A DNA stretch of 64,000 bases from Uloborus plumipes (Eukaryota; Arthropoda; Arachnida; Araneae; Uloboridae), in contig JAXGGA010002213.1 of NCBI GenBank assembly GCA_038373865.1, positions 1 to 64,000 on the forward strand. The letters run 5' to 3'. The translations under genes and the position numbers were made by a program. The stretch's first letter is position 1, and each line of letters starts with the position of its first letter. The notes under the pieces were generated by a model. That model saw only the letters and a program-made list of their open reading frames with translations, was not told where the DNA came from and did no database searches. Below are positions 12,857-25,706 of this stretch, piece after piece.

Positions 12857-15649
12857 CATGCACACGTAGCTCTTGATAGTAAAACTCACTGTAACATTTA
12901 ATTACTAACTACACTCTAACAATGTTAAATTTCTAGAACTGACACAAAACTTCATGTAGCACAGCCATCTTAAACTGTCTACATCAGTGTTTTAACACTA
13001 ACAAGAAAAACATATAAATTTAGAGGTGATTTTGGACAAAGAAATACTTTGAAAATATGTGAAGAATAGTGGAAAAAAAAAGTACAAACAGGAGTACAGG
13101 AGTATTTTGAACATGCGCATTGCACTTGGTATGCATATAACTGCACTCTTTAAATGTTCAAAAATATAACTTTAAGTACATTTCAATTCATATGAAATTA
13201 ATAAACTATAAACATTAAAGTTTAACTGATACAACAATATCATAAAATTTAAAAATAAAAACAAGACAAAATACATTAATATTCTGAGAGTAACATTATT
13301 CACAACTCTTAATAGCAGTCACTTGATTTGTATGTACAGTATATAATAATTTGAAGAACATTAAGCATGTGAACATGAAAGAAAAATAACTAACAGACAA
13401 ATATCACAGGAGAAAAATCACAATGAAGGAATAAAAAAGAAATACATACATACACAAAATCACACAACCAGAAAAAGTTTATCAGTATAAAAGAAACACT
13501 AATAAAGAAGCAATACTTTTTTCTTTACCCTCTATGTTTCTTTTTTGAAGCAAAAATGTTTCAAAATTCTAAGGTTAATATAATCATCTTAAAACCCAGT
13601 AAATTGTAAAAAATGTTTACACTTGTGAGCATAAGTTGAATTTATTAAGTTTTACTTGAAAGTTGTTGTAATTAGTTTTCAAATATTATTCACAGATTCA
13701 AAAAAAAAAAAAGTGCACCAATGAAATAAGAAACTTGCAAAACAAAATTATTTAAAATTCACAAAAATGAGTGATTAAAATATCTTTTCAACTTTGTTTC
13801 TATTTTTTTTTAAATCAAGCGAAATTAAAACTAACGTTTAAGAAATATTTCACCTTTTTTAGTTGAATTTTTAAATAATGATTATTAGATCTCGTTGCTT
13901 GCATTTTGATGACAAAATATGAATAACAATTTTTTTTTTTAATGTTTAAAGGGAAAGCAATAAAATTGTTTTTTCATTCCTTTCACATTTTCTTAAAAGT
14001 TTCTGCTTGTTGTGTATAGAATGAAACTTTCATGCTCAAAATTTGTTTCATATTTGCAGCAAAATTAGGCTATGACAATTTAAAACTTGCAATAATTAAG
14101 CAGCGTAGAAATAATTAACAATATAATACTTTTGAGTTTCTGTTATTATTAAAACTAAAGATATACATATTTTCATAAGCAAACATAACCAGTTTAGGTT
14201 AAAGAGGCTGATTTAAGGCCACTTCCTTTTCTCTGATTAGTGTATTCTGAATTAAATGCATTTTCTTACTCAAGCAGATTTAGCTGATAATACCCAGAAA
14301 TACACTTTAAGAACCATAATGTATATACGCAAAAGGAACTTTTAAAGTGAGTATGAAATAATATCACAATGGAAACTATAGTTCGATAGGACCATAATCA
14401 AGATCAATCTGATGAATTTGGTGTAAGTCAAATTTAAGAACTTTAACACAACAAAAGGTAACACAAGAAATATACAAATCAGAGAGATTCCAATAAGCAA
14501 ATAGTAAGTTTCAAAGGAGTATGAATTAGTTTAAGACAATAATTAACACAGAGCTTCATAAAAACTAAATAATTAATGGAGGAAGGGAGGAGCGAAAGGT
14601 TATAAATGTCGCTGAAGGGAAAAAAAAATGAAGAAAAGGAGCTTGAATATTGGCTGACATTCAAAATATATATAATCTGACAGATAATGTTTTACCCAAA
14701 TTATGCAACTGAATGTTCTCATCTCAATTTCAGCAACTAAAACTGAAATGTTTGAAAATAAATTTTGTCCACTGTCTGCGGTAAAAATATCACCGGTCAG
14801 AAAAGAAAAATAAATGTTTGGTACTTGAAATTTTGACTATTTAATATGATTTCCAATCATTAGAAAACTCTACAGTATACCATTCATTAAAAACCTTGGC
14901 AATGTTATAGTCTAAGGTTGAAAGTATTTGAAGAGATATCCTCAATAATTTTGGTTAAATATGGCTGCAACATCATAATTCAACAAGTAATGCAATGAAT
15001 CTAGTTAATAATTGTTTTACACTCAACTCTGCAGATCTTCAATTAAAATAAGGCAAACACTCTATTAAAGATTATTAACAATTGATAATGGAGTAACATT
15101 ACATTACAGTAATATTTAGTCCATTGCTTTAACTATTTGAAAAAACCCTGGATACAAATTCATGCTAAAAGATAAAAAAATGACAAATAAATAGAAGCAA
15201 AATTTGTTTTCCATGAGCCGTCAAGTCTGTAATGGAACAAATAAAAATATTAGTAATGCCTCTAAACCTAAAGGAAGTCAATTATTAAAAAACCCTTTTC
15301 AGTCAAATTGAAGTACAAACTTTATTTACAAGGAAATAATTCAATGCTATGCATCAATTTAATAGCTCCTACAGCACATACAAAAACTGTGTTATGTATA
15401 GATGCAGACACATAGTTCTAGTGATATCAGTGCAATTGAATTACCCCCCCCCCCCATCAATTATAACCTTAACAATGACTAGTGTATAAAACTAATAAAT
15501 AGGAAATTAGAAAACAACAATTGTTTACATAATCAGCTATTCTGAGGGTAAAATTTGAAACTGCATACATATTTTAGTGACATTTTCAGAAAAATAGATG
15601 TGTTTAACTAAAACATATTCAAGTTAAAAATGGTTTTAAAACTTTTTAA

Positions 15650-15864
15650 CTCTTTCCTTACCCTGCACATCTGAGGCTTTATATTAGGCCTCATACAAGG
15701 TTCATCAAAAAAATTAAACAGATAAATTTGGAGAGAGAGAGTGTGTGTGTGGGGGGGGGGACTCTGCTCAAGATTTACATTGGCTTTTTTTATCTATTAA
15801 ATGGTAAACAAATATACACATATATATAGATTTCATATTATTTCATAATTTGGTCCCAAGAGGG
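15650..15864. mobile_element. Weak candidate piggyBac-like MITE
   Basis: TTAA lies directly outside both ends (15646-15649 and 15865-15868). The ends CTCTTTCC and GGAAGAG-like (AAGAGGG) are roughly inverted. The interior has a GA/GT/G microsatellite. The inverted repeat is poor, so this is a tentative call based on the TTAA pair. Confidence 0.28.
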
Positions 15865-16256
15865 TTAAGTTAACTAAAAGTATAAATTTAACAACTTATA
15901 TGTCTGAGTAACTGAACATTGCATATGAAAGAATAAAAGATCATGAAATGTATTTTTTACCACCTAAACATTTCCATGCAAAAATCAATCGTGTTAACCA
16001 TTACTTTCACTTTATATTAAAAAAAAAAAAAAAAAACCTGAAACAATGGTAGTTACTTGTCCTATTACAAACAATTAAAAGTTTAGCATTTGAAAGCAAA
16101 ATGTTGTATTGCAATTGGTTTTACATTTGGTTTCCTCCTTTATCCATTTTTTGGACAATGAAAACTTTTGCTTCTTATTATCATAAATGTATACGTATTA
16201 GGGTTGTTCAAATGAAAAGGTACTAAATGATACTGTGGGTCTAAATAAAGATTTTA

Positions 16257-16671
16257 TTAAAAGTAATCAAAATATGCCTGAGCATAAGGATCCCACTGAT
16301 TAACTAACAGAAGAATTCTTTGTTCCCGGAATTTCTGTGGCTGTGACGAGACCCAGTCCTTTACAGTGTCCCTGAGTTTGTCATCCAAGATAAAGCGCTT
16401 CCCTTTCAGATACTTTTTCAAAGGACCAAACTCATGAAAATCGCTGGGTGACATGTTTGGGATGTGAGGTGGATGGCCAAGCTGCTCCCATTTGAACTTG
16501 TCCAGTGTCGAGTGGACAACTGTGGACACATATTATCATGAAACAGAACCACTCTACGTGAGTAGCCCCGGTCGATGAATATTGAGCAGTTAAACACCTT
16601 TTACTGTCAGAAATCGTATAACGCATACCTGATTTTTTAAAGCTGAAATCCGCCATCCTACGCGCACACAC
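16257..16671 (-). pseudogene. Mariner transposase C-terminal fragment
   Basis: This is the coding remnant of the mariner copy described around it. The SPSDFHEFGPLKKYLKGKR stretch keeps the last catalytic aspartate and the LKK helix after it. An N-terminal overlapping frame (MCARRMADFSFKKSG) may include normal mariner sequence, but the catalytic core between them is deleted. It cannot encode an active enzyme. Confidence 0.8.
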
Positions 16672-16752
16672 AATGCCATGTCAACTGGACAGCTCATTGT
16701 AAGAGCCTTTCCGGCTTTACGGCGCATGTGAGCATTCACACATGCTCCAATC

Positions 16753-17471
16753 CAGTGCCGTACTCAGAAGGTGGGCTGATAGGGCTGCAGCCCCCTCCGA
16801 AATTTTCCAAACAAATTTTTAAATTTTAAACTGAAATCATTTTCATTCATTTTTATTTATTTATTTTTCCTTTCTTGCTGAAATCAAGACACGAACATTT
16901 CTTTTGAAAAAAAATAAATGGGGCAAAATTAAAAGAAAGGGGAAAAATAGTAAATTCCTCCTTTTCTTTTTTTTTTTAATCTCTCCGTTTTACTGTATGA
17001 CATGCATGGTTATCCTATAATTCAATTTTGTTGACATTTTCTCCAAATATGTTTTAGAAACAATGATTGATTCTTGTTCATTGATCTAATTCTGTTAAAT
17101 AAATTTTAACAAATGTGTGATTAAAACCCAATATTAGGATTATAGTAAAATAAATGGCAAAATTAATGCTAATTAAACTCAAATTTGCAAAAATATTGCA
17201 TGCACTTGCTTCAGGAATACCTTCTTTAACAAAGAAAATTTTTCAAATTTAATTTTTAACATTTTCTATTTTTGTCAAAACGCTTTACTTCTCAACAATA
17301 ATTATAATAATGACATTTTTTAATGATGTATTTTTTCCATTTGAAATTAGCATTGACATCAGAAATTTGAAACATTATTTTTTAGCTGCATTTTATGAGG
17401 TGCCCCGCCCCCTCCTCTCACAGAGTGTCCGCTCAGCCTCCCCTGAAATGATTTGTCTGCGTACGCCGCTG
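16753..17471. mobile_element. Non-autonomous hAT element nested in mariner
   Basis: The ends are CAGTGCCGTACTCAGA and, reverse-complemented, CAGCGGCGTACGCAGA: a 16-bp inverted repeat with three mismatches. An exact 8-bp duplication, CTCCAATC, flanks it (16745-16752 and 17472-17479), the signature of hAT integration. Length is 719 bp. G/C-rich patches sit next to each end and the AT-rich interior has no transposase. It inserted after the mariner copy. Confidence 0.88.
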
Positions 17472-17580
17472 CTCCAATCGCATCCCTAAATGTGCCACTA
17501 GGTTCTCACATAGTGGTATATGCAAACTTGTTAATGGTTACTTTGTTGTGACATTTGGCACCTTTTCATTTGAACACCCC

Positions 17581-18256
17581 TTATACAAGAACAGATTATT
17601 ACACAATTGTTTTCGATGTTGAATGCATATGCTTTATAAAAAATTTTTTATTTTTAACATCAACTTTTCTGAGTGAATAAATGAATTCTAATTTGTTAAA
17701 TACTATGTACCTATTACTTACTGCCAAATTTTTGTATATATTTATATTGTTTTGAACACAAGAATATGGGAAAAAGTGAGTTAAAAGTTAAAAAAAGTCA
17801 CCTTTTGGCAAACAAAAATTTAAAAACAATCTTTCTTTTACATTATAATTGCTAATAAATTACAACGAATGATCATGGTAGAGTTATTATGATCATCACA
17901 CATGAAAATGAATAAGCATTTGCATTAATTTTTATTTACATTTCAAATGTGACAGTAACTAGTATCACAGAAAAGTTAGAGCTACACACATTTGAAAATT
18001 TAATAGCATCTAATCTTAAAATTAATCCAACTCAACAAAATTCATTCTTATGTTACAATAATTTAAAATTATTTAACATTCAATGAAGAGCTATACAACA
18101 CACATATGACTACAAAAAATACAACAAAAATATAAAACAAGTAAATATACTTTATCAAAATAACAATTTAAAAATTAGATTCAGCTGCATTTATCCCAGA
18201 AAAAGGATGCTTTAAAATGTCATTACATATGATACAACCTTAAGAACAATAAGACT
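17581..18256 (-). other. SLC38A11: Proximal 3' UTR or flank of the SLC38A11-like gene
   Basis: AT-rich sequence immediately downstream of the - strand stop codon. A TTTATT at 17931-17936 (AATAAA on the - strand), about 320 bases past the stop, is a plausible proximal polyadenylation signal. No other feature seen. Confidence 0.5.
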
Positions 18257-18511
18257 TTAGTCATGTAGAGTTAAATTTTTCAGAAAAGTTGTATTTGTAA
18301 CACAATATGACATTTCAGCTCCATGACTGCATGAAATGCCATGAACCATATCAAAAATAGCTTTTATTGTTCCAGTTAAAGCAATTATAACACCAACAAC
18401 AGCAAGAAAAACAGCAGGACCCTTATCCCATGATAATAACTTTCCTTCAGTAACTTTGATATATGCAGCAGCTGGCAAAATGTAAGCAAGAGGAACAGCA
18501 GCTAAAACACC
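18257..18511 (-). CDS. SLC38A11: SLC38A11-like, exon 12 (terminal)
   Basis: Residues 356-439. It begins GVLAAVPLAYILPAAAYIKV, the penultimate helix, continues through the last helix (AVFLAVVGVIIALTGTIKAI) and ends with CSHGAEMSYC, equivalent to CTHGQEMFYC of human SNAT11, then an NTT possible glycosylation site. Acceptor is tttctgtag/GGT, phase 0. The stop codon is at 18259-18257. Confidence 0.93.
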   Translation of the reverse strand, partial: GVLAAVPLAYILPAAAYIKVTEGKLLSWDKGPAVFLAVVGVIIALTGTIKAIFDMVHGISCSHGAEMSYCVTNTTFLKNLTLHD

Positions 18512-19994
18512 CTACAGAAATAAAAGTAATTTAATGTAAGTGTAAAAAACAAATGAGCAAAACAGGCTCATCTTTATATTTACCGAAATGATTAATAAAA
18601 ATTAACAGAAATAAATAACATTTGGGTAAAAACATTTTGCATTTGAAGTAAAGTATTTTACCCAACTTATAAATGATATTGGCAAAAATAACTAAGACAA
18701 ATCAAACTTGTTAAGATTTCATTACTTAAAGCAAAAACATACAAAAAACAATTGTTTTAATTTCATACAGAGAGGTTTTTATGCATCTTATACTGAAGTA
18801 TCCTCTTAATATGATCATGGTTTATGTTATCAATCACTTATTGAAAAAACTAATTCGATCCACATTTTTGTATTCATTTGTATGCTAAAACTATAACTTT
18901 ATGTGATCACTTACTGAATTGCTCGGCATTGCCCGGTCTACCTGAAAAATAAGAATGATGTAAAGTGACTTATGTTCATAGGCGGACTTACGGGGGTGCC
19001 AGGGGGTGCGCCGCACCCCCAACATTTTGGCCGGACTTTACGAAAAAAATTAAATTAAAAATTTTTCATCAAACAGCTAGTTTGAAATTTTTTTCCCTTA
19101 CTGAAATAAATAAATAAAAATGCGTAACTGGATAGAAAATTCTTGCTGAACGATTATTTCAAAAATTAATACAGTATACTCTCGATTACCCGAGGGGTTC
19201 TAGGGGAAAAATCCTCAGTTAACTTGATTATTGTAGAGCAAAAAATTTTCTTTAAAAACACGTTTCTGAGGTCTATTTTTCCCCGAATTCTTTACTCTAG
19301 CACGCGCCTCGAGGGAAACAGCCGAAAGCATTCAACTGACGTCGTTAAACACGTGCTTGTACTTTTCTGAGGACCCCTAGTTTATTCCCACAGCTCTAAC
19401 CAAGGGCGTATTTAAGGGGGGCGAGGCCCCCCCCCCCCCGAAATCGAGAAAGATTTTTTCAAAAGTAGGTGTTCGGTTCGTGTTTGCTCAAAAAAAAAAA
19501 AAAAAATCCTTAAGAAAAAAAGCTCACTCTCTATTAACATTGTTTTCAAATGTGTATGTAAGGGAGGGCCCCAGAGGGTCTTTCCCTCCTATACCCCTCC
19601 CCCCCCCGAAAAAAAATCGATTTTTTTTTTAAATAAAGGTAGTTATTATTATTCGGTTTAAGTTTACTCTTAAATTATTTACATACTTTTAGCTTGAAAT
19701 ACATAAATAAATAAATAATTATTGCTAATAATAATTCGTTAGATGGCACCAGGCAGTGGTGCAACCCAAGAGTGTCAGGGAGCCCTTGCGCTTTACTCAA
19801 GAGACAAAAGAACGTGTTTTTGGAAAATGAAGATAGAAAAAATTCTAATCATTTTGAATAGAAATAATCAAATGAAAAATATTCAACACATGTAGATTAT
19901 TAGTCAGCAAATTACGTTTCTCTCTTTCTTCTCATTCCCCCTTTTTTTCTAGTCAGTCAGGAAATAAGAGTCTTTAAAATAATGCTACACTCAA

Positions 19995-20100
19995 TAAATT
20001 TAAAATAAAGTGTAATCATTCCTCCCCGGCAAGAAATTTAAGATAAAGTGTAAGTATTCCTCCCAGCAAGAAATTTAAAATAAAGTGTAATCCTTTTCGG
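19995..20100. repeat. Short tandem repeat, about 40-bp unit, 3 copies
   Basis: The phrase AATTTAAAATAAAGTGTAA (with one G variant) recurs three times, separated by variants of TCATTCCTCCCCGGCAAG. Confidence 0.8.
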
Positions 20101-20279
20101 TTTTAGTTATTTCACAAATAATTTCCAATCTTTCAGCTGAACAAAAGAAAAAAATTTCGAAAAGAGGTAAAAGTCCAAGCCGGCCGAGCTAGAAGGGGCA
20201 CGTAATTTTCAATCTCTTTACCAGGGGTGAAATTAAAGAATAGAGTGCCTCTCAGTGGCGGGTTTAGGGTAGGAAGTCG

Positions 20280-21500
20280 AGGCCCGTGTATCCGCCAAGC
20301 ACGAATTCAAAGAAGGCTCATGACCCCCTTAAAGAGTCTAAAGAGATCTTAAAATTTCGCTTTTACAACGTGTAATTTAATTGCAGTTTCAAGATTTCAA
20401 TATCCAAAAATTTTCGGAAGAGAGTTCTTTTCCCGCTTCTTCTTCAATACCTTGGTCAAACATTGCCTCAAATGGCATTTTAGAGATTTAAATTCAAACA
20501 GTTAACGGTAGTTGATATCCCTCCCCCCTTACTTTTCTGTAGTCTTCAGCTCTAAAATGTGTTTTTAGAAAGGAGAGAGCTTCCGAATTACAGTCTCTAT
20601 GCCCAAAATTTTCCGGAAGAGTCCCTAAATCCTTTTATTATCCTAAATGTTGTCAGACAAAGCCTAAAAGCAGTTGTTCCTATCAAGAATCATGGCTTAA
20701 GCGGCGCTATTGAATTATTTTTAAGGGGCATTTTTTAAAAGTTTTTGTTTTCTTCTTCTTTCATGTGTGGCTCTCGTTTTTAGAGGGATCTTCGTGGAAT
20801 TCTTGGATGATAAGTTTTTTCTCTTGGGGGTACTGGGCACCTCTGCTAAAAGTAAAATTTTGAACCTTCAGTTTCAAAAAATAGAGCTTAAAATTGCATT
20901 CTTGAAGCTTCAATGCCGCAAAATTTCGGGGCACAGCGCCCGGATCCTGCCTTTTCTCTTGACGGTATTAAAGATAACCTAAATAAAAATGTTTTTAAAA
21001 CATTAATTTCGAAACATTTCGGGAGAGAGTCCTTTCTAATGTTACTACCAAAGATGGTCAAGATGGCTTTAAGGTTTCAATTTTGAAAATTTTTGGAGGG
21101 AGATTCCTAACCACTTTTTGTGTCTAATGTCTCCAAAGAGAACACGAAATTGCGCATCTATGTATCGAAAATCTTTCAGGGGAGGGTCTTTGAACTTTTA
21201 CTTCCCAAAGATAACTTAAATGAGACTTCAGTTCAAAAAAAAAAAAAACTCATCTTCTTTTCTTTATTCATCATCTTCATTCATATATCATGAAGAAATA
21301 TATCCTAAGCTTCGGTGTCAAAATATTTCAGGAGAGATGCCCCGAGTCTTCTCAATTAATTTAACGTCACTAAAGATAGCCTGAAATTGCGTGTTTAGAA
21401 TTTAAGTTTCAGTAAGTTTCCCAGAGGAGTTTTGATCCTCCAACGTTATCAAAGGTAACATAAATAATTTCAATTTTGAAAAAAGTTTTGGAGGGAAGTA
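20280..21500. repeat. Degenerate 90-130 bp tandem-like repeat, about 8-10 units
   Basis: A recurring phrase with the pattern TTTCRAAATATTTCGGGAGAGAG, then a CCTTTT/ATGTTA region and CTAAAGATAACCTAAAAT, is seen near 20400, 20605, 20920, 21015, 21090, 21170, 21320, 21415 and 21480. Copies have diverged strongly, so the array is old. A related piece lies at 28775-28935. Confidence 0.6.
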
Positions 21501-23596
21501 TTATAAAAAATTTTCTAGCTTTTCACCAATTACTTCCGGATTCGATGAAAGTGAGTCTCAGCTTGTTACTCTCACTATTGAACTACTTTTGAAGTTCTCT
21601 AAAGTTATTTTTGATGTATTTATTTTTATTGCAACAACTTCACTCTATTGTTTTACTAGCATTGTTTAAAGAATTATATTTGTATTTTGAGCTTTGTAAT
21701 AGTTTATGTTCTTTAAATTCATTTTAGACAAGAGTCATGTTAATAAATTCCTATTTTTGCACCTTTTTTTCGAGCAAATGTTGCTACAATAATATCAACA
21801 TCATATTAAAAATAACAGTATTTTTATCCATTAAAAAAAGGAAATAATAATAGCAAATAAATCATTACATAAATCAAATAATTATATATTATCCAGTGGC
21901 CGTAGTATAGAAAAATCGTATTCACTGCAGTTGGATATTCATTGGTACATAGTTTCTTTTACTTCGAAACAGCCATAATGATGATTAAAGTAAAAAAAAA
22001 ATGAATATTTTCTGAAAGTGCCCCCAAGCCTTGTTTGACCTGTGGAATACCCCCTCCCCCCGCAGGTCAAACCCCCAGGCCTCGGCCAGTTCTCCCCCCC
22101 CCAGGCCCCGGTATTCTGCACCCCCAGAATGAACAGCCAAAGTCCGCCTATGCTTATGTTCAACTATTACGCCTGAGTAAAAGAAGAGAAATTTAGTCTC
22201 ATCATTATAATGATAAGTCCATAAAAATCCCCAATTAAAGTAAACACATTAGTCCCTAAAAGAATGAGGACAACAGTTTCAACATTTAAATCCCTTTAAA
22301 CTCCCAATCTCTATAAAAGAGCACTGCATGGCGTAAGCTTCCTCAATTGTTATATTGTGCTTTAATGGAGAAAGGAACTTAGGTCACATGACACACGTCT
22401 GAAGTTTTCTCCTGAATAAGTAAGACAAAATATAGCCAAAATTGATTCATTAAAATACAGATAATAGTCTCAAAGTAGTCTCCACAAACCATATGAATCT
22501 TGGTTGTAAAGAAGGACAAGACATACCAAATAAGCAGAGATCCAAAAAATCGTCATAACAACCCTGACATTAGTCTCAAAAGAACTTTTATTAGCAATAA
22601 GTCTCAGAGAACAAAAAATCTCTAAAAATCACAATTAGATTGCAGACAGCGGGTCGAAAATAAATGAAGAAAAAATACAATCATGAACATCTACACAAAA
22701 TCTAGGAAAAGTTATTCATTCTTCCTTTCTGATCATAAAACGTGGAATTTATGAAATTAAGATAATCAAAACTTCAAATGTTCCGATAGCCTCATGGACA
22801 TTTGATCCACCCATCTTTAAGTTCAATTACATCAATATGAGGTAGTGCTGTATTAGGGTTTAGGTGATATTGAAGCTATCAGGCATTCAGGTTTTTGTTC
22901 AAAAGGGTACATGGTTTTGTTTTTCAAACAAACTGTACATACATAAAATTAAAATGGCTATATCTCCTACCTTTTTTTTTCTCATGAAATTTCTTACTTT
23001 GAGACATGATCTGTTATGCCTTTGTCCTTAAAAATGTAGCCAGAAAATATGATTAAGCTATTTTACTGTTAGCCCTCATTAAGTTTTTTTTTTTTTTTTT
23101 CATCTCTTAAACATTTTTAAAATATGGATATGTTCACTTTTGATAAATTATCCCTCAAATTTGAATCCTTTTTTCTTTTTTTTTTATGTAGGTTGATTAT
23201 ATACTGACATAGAATATACATTTAAACACATCATACAGTTCTTATTTGACATCAATGGAAAACTAAGATGTTGAATATATTGAAAGAAAAGAGCACACAA
23301 ATACTTCTCAGACATAAAAAAATGCAATGAAAAACATAAGATGTTATTGGGAATTAAACGAGTGTAATTGAACATAAGATAACATAATTATTGCAATGAA
23401 GTTAATACAGTTTCAGAGCACTATTTAACTTAGCAGGAAAAGAAAGGGGAAAAAAAGCACTCAACCTTACAAAAGTAGGATGATTAACTTCAAGAAATAA
23501 TAAAGTAAGGATACTTCCAACTCAAATCTAAAAATCCAATTAAATTTTATATGTATCACTACTTTTAATTCAGAAAATATTCAAATGTAAACTTAC

Positions 23597-23731
23597 ATTG
23601 AGCTCTAGTACAATGCTAAGGCAATCAGTAAGAGTTGATAATGCAAAAGTTATTGTTACAAGGCCTACAGTAACAATTGAATGTCTGAGAAGAGAAGATT
23701 CTTTTTCTTTGAACACAGCATTTTCAAACAC
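23597..23731 (-). CDS. SLC38A11: SLC38A11-like, exon 11
   Basis: Residues 311-355, 45 codons in phase 0 at both ends. It encodes VFENAVFKEKE, then a membrane helix (HSIVTVGLVTITFALSTL) and TDCLSIVLELN, which matches the human IDCLGIVLELN segment. Acceptor ttgttacag/GTG; donor AAT/gtaagt. Confidence 0.94.
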
Positions 23732-25706
23732 CTGTAACAAGGCTTTTATATTAAAAAATAGAAAAATTAAGAAAAAGAAATTGACATTTTGAATTAAAAT
23801 TATGTTTTTTTGTACTGACGAATTGAGATAGGAGTGGGTGTTTGTTGCCGTGTGTATGTAGGCAGCGTGTGTGTGTGTGCAGGACTCACACGCAGCCGCA
23901 TACACACACAAGGTTACCAATCTAACCATATTGTTTACTAATTAAAACGTATCTGATGAACTAGTCAGGAAAATGTAGTTTTACTTGTGTTTAGGTAGTT
24001 TTATTTATAACACATTCTATTCTTAGAAATTTTGCATATCTGCTTCTAGGTTGGTATTTTCAGAAAAAAAATGTTTCAGTTTTTATGCTTTGAATCATTT
24101 GTTTAGCTGTGGGGAAATCCTCCATTATTTCTTCTTCTTCCTTTCATTGATGTCGTTGGAAATGGCTATTTAATCTGATATTGAGATTTGTAATAATAAG
24201 ATAAGAGATACATGCTATATTAACTTCTGGGAGAATTTGAAGAAGAGTTGCTTGATGGAAGATCAGAATAAACAGAGGAGGAAGCTCCTCTTACTTATGA
24301 CTAAGACTGAACAAAAAGAATGCGTAAGAGGCTTTAAACAATGATGAAACTAATCTATCTTGTAATAAAGAAATCTGAAAAAAAAAAAAAAGTTTATGTA
24401 AGTGTTGTAGATGAAAAATGAATTGGACCAGTTTATAGAAAAACTTATTAAGTGGACTTTTATGAAAAAGAAAAAGACAAAATCTGGAATCTTCTAATAT
24501 TATCAGCATAGCTTTTTTCAGGGACCAGCAAAAAATGAATGTCGGAAGTAAGAAAATGCATGAAGTGGACTGAGTAAAATCATGGTTTTATTGTACACAC
24601 ACACACATATATGCATACAGGTATGTAGTAAGAATTTAGTTTTAGTTGTAATTTTAGGTTCATCGACATTTTGATGATATTAATATGTTTTATGTACATA
24701 TGAGTGTATATTATTATGAACATTATGAACTACAGTTTACCTCTCCCCATAATACTGCAAAAAACATTCCATGTTATATCAATCCAAGATGTATAAGTCA
24801 CTTGGATTATGCAAAGACATGAAGCCTTTTTGGAGCTAAAACGTAATAAAATCAGAACAAGATTCTCATTTACAAACTGTGTTGTAAAAGTATCTCTTAG
24901 CATGCTATAAGAACGCAATCACAATTTCCCTCTGTCTCATACAAATCCATTTTATATGAACCCATACTCATTACAGGGGTCTATGATACTACAAAATAAA
25001 AAAGCAAGTGTAGTAAAATTATTTATGATATCACATTTTTTGTGTCCATTTCACAATAGTTACAGAAAAGTATCATTTTCTGTAAATCAAATTTAAAACA
25101 GGTCAGAAATAAATAAAAGGTTAATATTTTAAAAAGGGTAGGTCAAAAGGATTGCAAACAAATAAGCATGCTTTTAATGAATGATGTTGCAGGGTTAGAT
25201 TTTTGCACAGAAAGCAGGACAAGGGGACATTGTTTTAATCTCAGGCTAATCAGGAAATTAAAAAAAATTATTCTTTTAGCAGGGTAGTTGGAACTTGGAA
25301 CAGTTTACCAGAAGAGGCGGTAAGGAGCAATGGAGTAAATAGCTTTAAGAGGGCCATTGATCTTTATTAGGGTGTTTAATTTGACTAGGACCAGCCCAGT
25401 TGGGCCCAGAGCCCGCTGCTGGTCATCGTATTTGTATTTGTATTAAAAATCAAACTCTCATAAAAATTTTCTCAGCGTTTTAATTTTTTTTGAAAATGAT
25501 TTTTAAAAATAAATCACATATATCTGAATTTCAATTTAAAACAATGCTTTAATGAGCAATATCAAACACTGATAGTGTGACTTCGGATCTCACACGTGGT
25601 AAATTTAGACCACATTTGCTTAGATTTTAACATTATTTTATCTAAGTCGATACACTTTAATAAGTTGAGGTTTCTTATTTGTGTTCAAAACATCGAACGC
25701 ACATAC
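23732..25706 (-). other. Intron 10 of the SLC38A11-like gene
   Basis: A phase-0 intron of about 2 kb. It contains a GT/CA-rich patch at 23850-23912, a short CA run at 24593-24605 and the tail of a LINE at 25185-25446 on the opposite strand. No other feature seen. Confidence 0.85.
25185..25446 (+). mobile_element. 3' tail of a non-LTR retrotransposon (CR1/L2/jockey-type)
   Basis: A frame at about 25252-25371 reads FSRVVGTWNSLPEEAVRSNG then VNSFKRAID and a stop. The pattern FSxRVVxxWNxLPEEVV...SVNSFK is the usual C-terminus of reverse-transcriptase proteins of CR1/jockey-like LINEs. After the stop come about 75 bases of 3' UTR ending in ATTTGTATTTGTATT, a short tandem tail as found at LINE 3' ends. 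The 5' part is truncated. Confidence 0.8.

Larger units (their letters stand above)
16201..17580 (-). mobile_element. Internally deleted mariner element, interrupted by a hAT MITE
   Basis: The ends GGGTTGTTCAAATGAAAAGG (left) and GGGGTGTTCAAATGAAAAGG (right, reverse complement) are mariner-type terminal repeats next to TTA/TAA. The transposase lies on the - strand. Its C-terminal part at 16529-16257 reads WEQLGHPPHIPNMSPSDFH followed by LKKYLKGKRF, which matches the third catalytic aspartate region (family form HPPYSPDLAPSDFH). The first two catalytic aspartates are missing and the reading frames are broken. Removing the nested hAT leaves only about 650 bp, half the usual 1.3 kb, so this is a non-autonomous remnant. 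Confidence 0.88.
18977..22152. mobile_element. 3.2-kb hAT-like composite element
   Basis: The ends read CATAGGCGGACTTACGG and, reverse-complemented, CATAGGCGGACTTTGGCTG, sharing the first 12 bases. The exact octamer CTTATGTT flanks both ends (18969-18976 and 22153-22160), fitting an 8-bp hAT target duplication. C/G-runs sit near both ends. The interior is a patchwork: a half-site resembling pogo-type ends at about 19171, further G/C-run ends near 19385-19440 and 19560-19615, a 40-bp tandem repeat at 19995-20100 and a degenerate long-period repeat at 20280-21500. No transposase was recognised. Confidence 0.78.
18512..23596 (-). other. Intron 11 of the SLC38A11-like gene
   Basis: A 5.1-kb phase-0 intron. 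Most of it is the 18977-22152 hAT-like composite element. The remainder is AT-rich with T-runs near 22970-23180 and no other exon seen. Confidence 0.85.

Noticed and set aside
13500..16000. Additional exons in the tail-to-tail region
   Set aside because: I scanned both strands for splice-bounded frames and known motifs and saw none.
23570..23929. 119-codon open frame on the - strand as a separate gene
   Set aside because: Only 23731-23597 is real coding sequence (exon 11 of the transporter); the upstream part is intron with a CA-rich patch.
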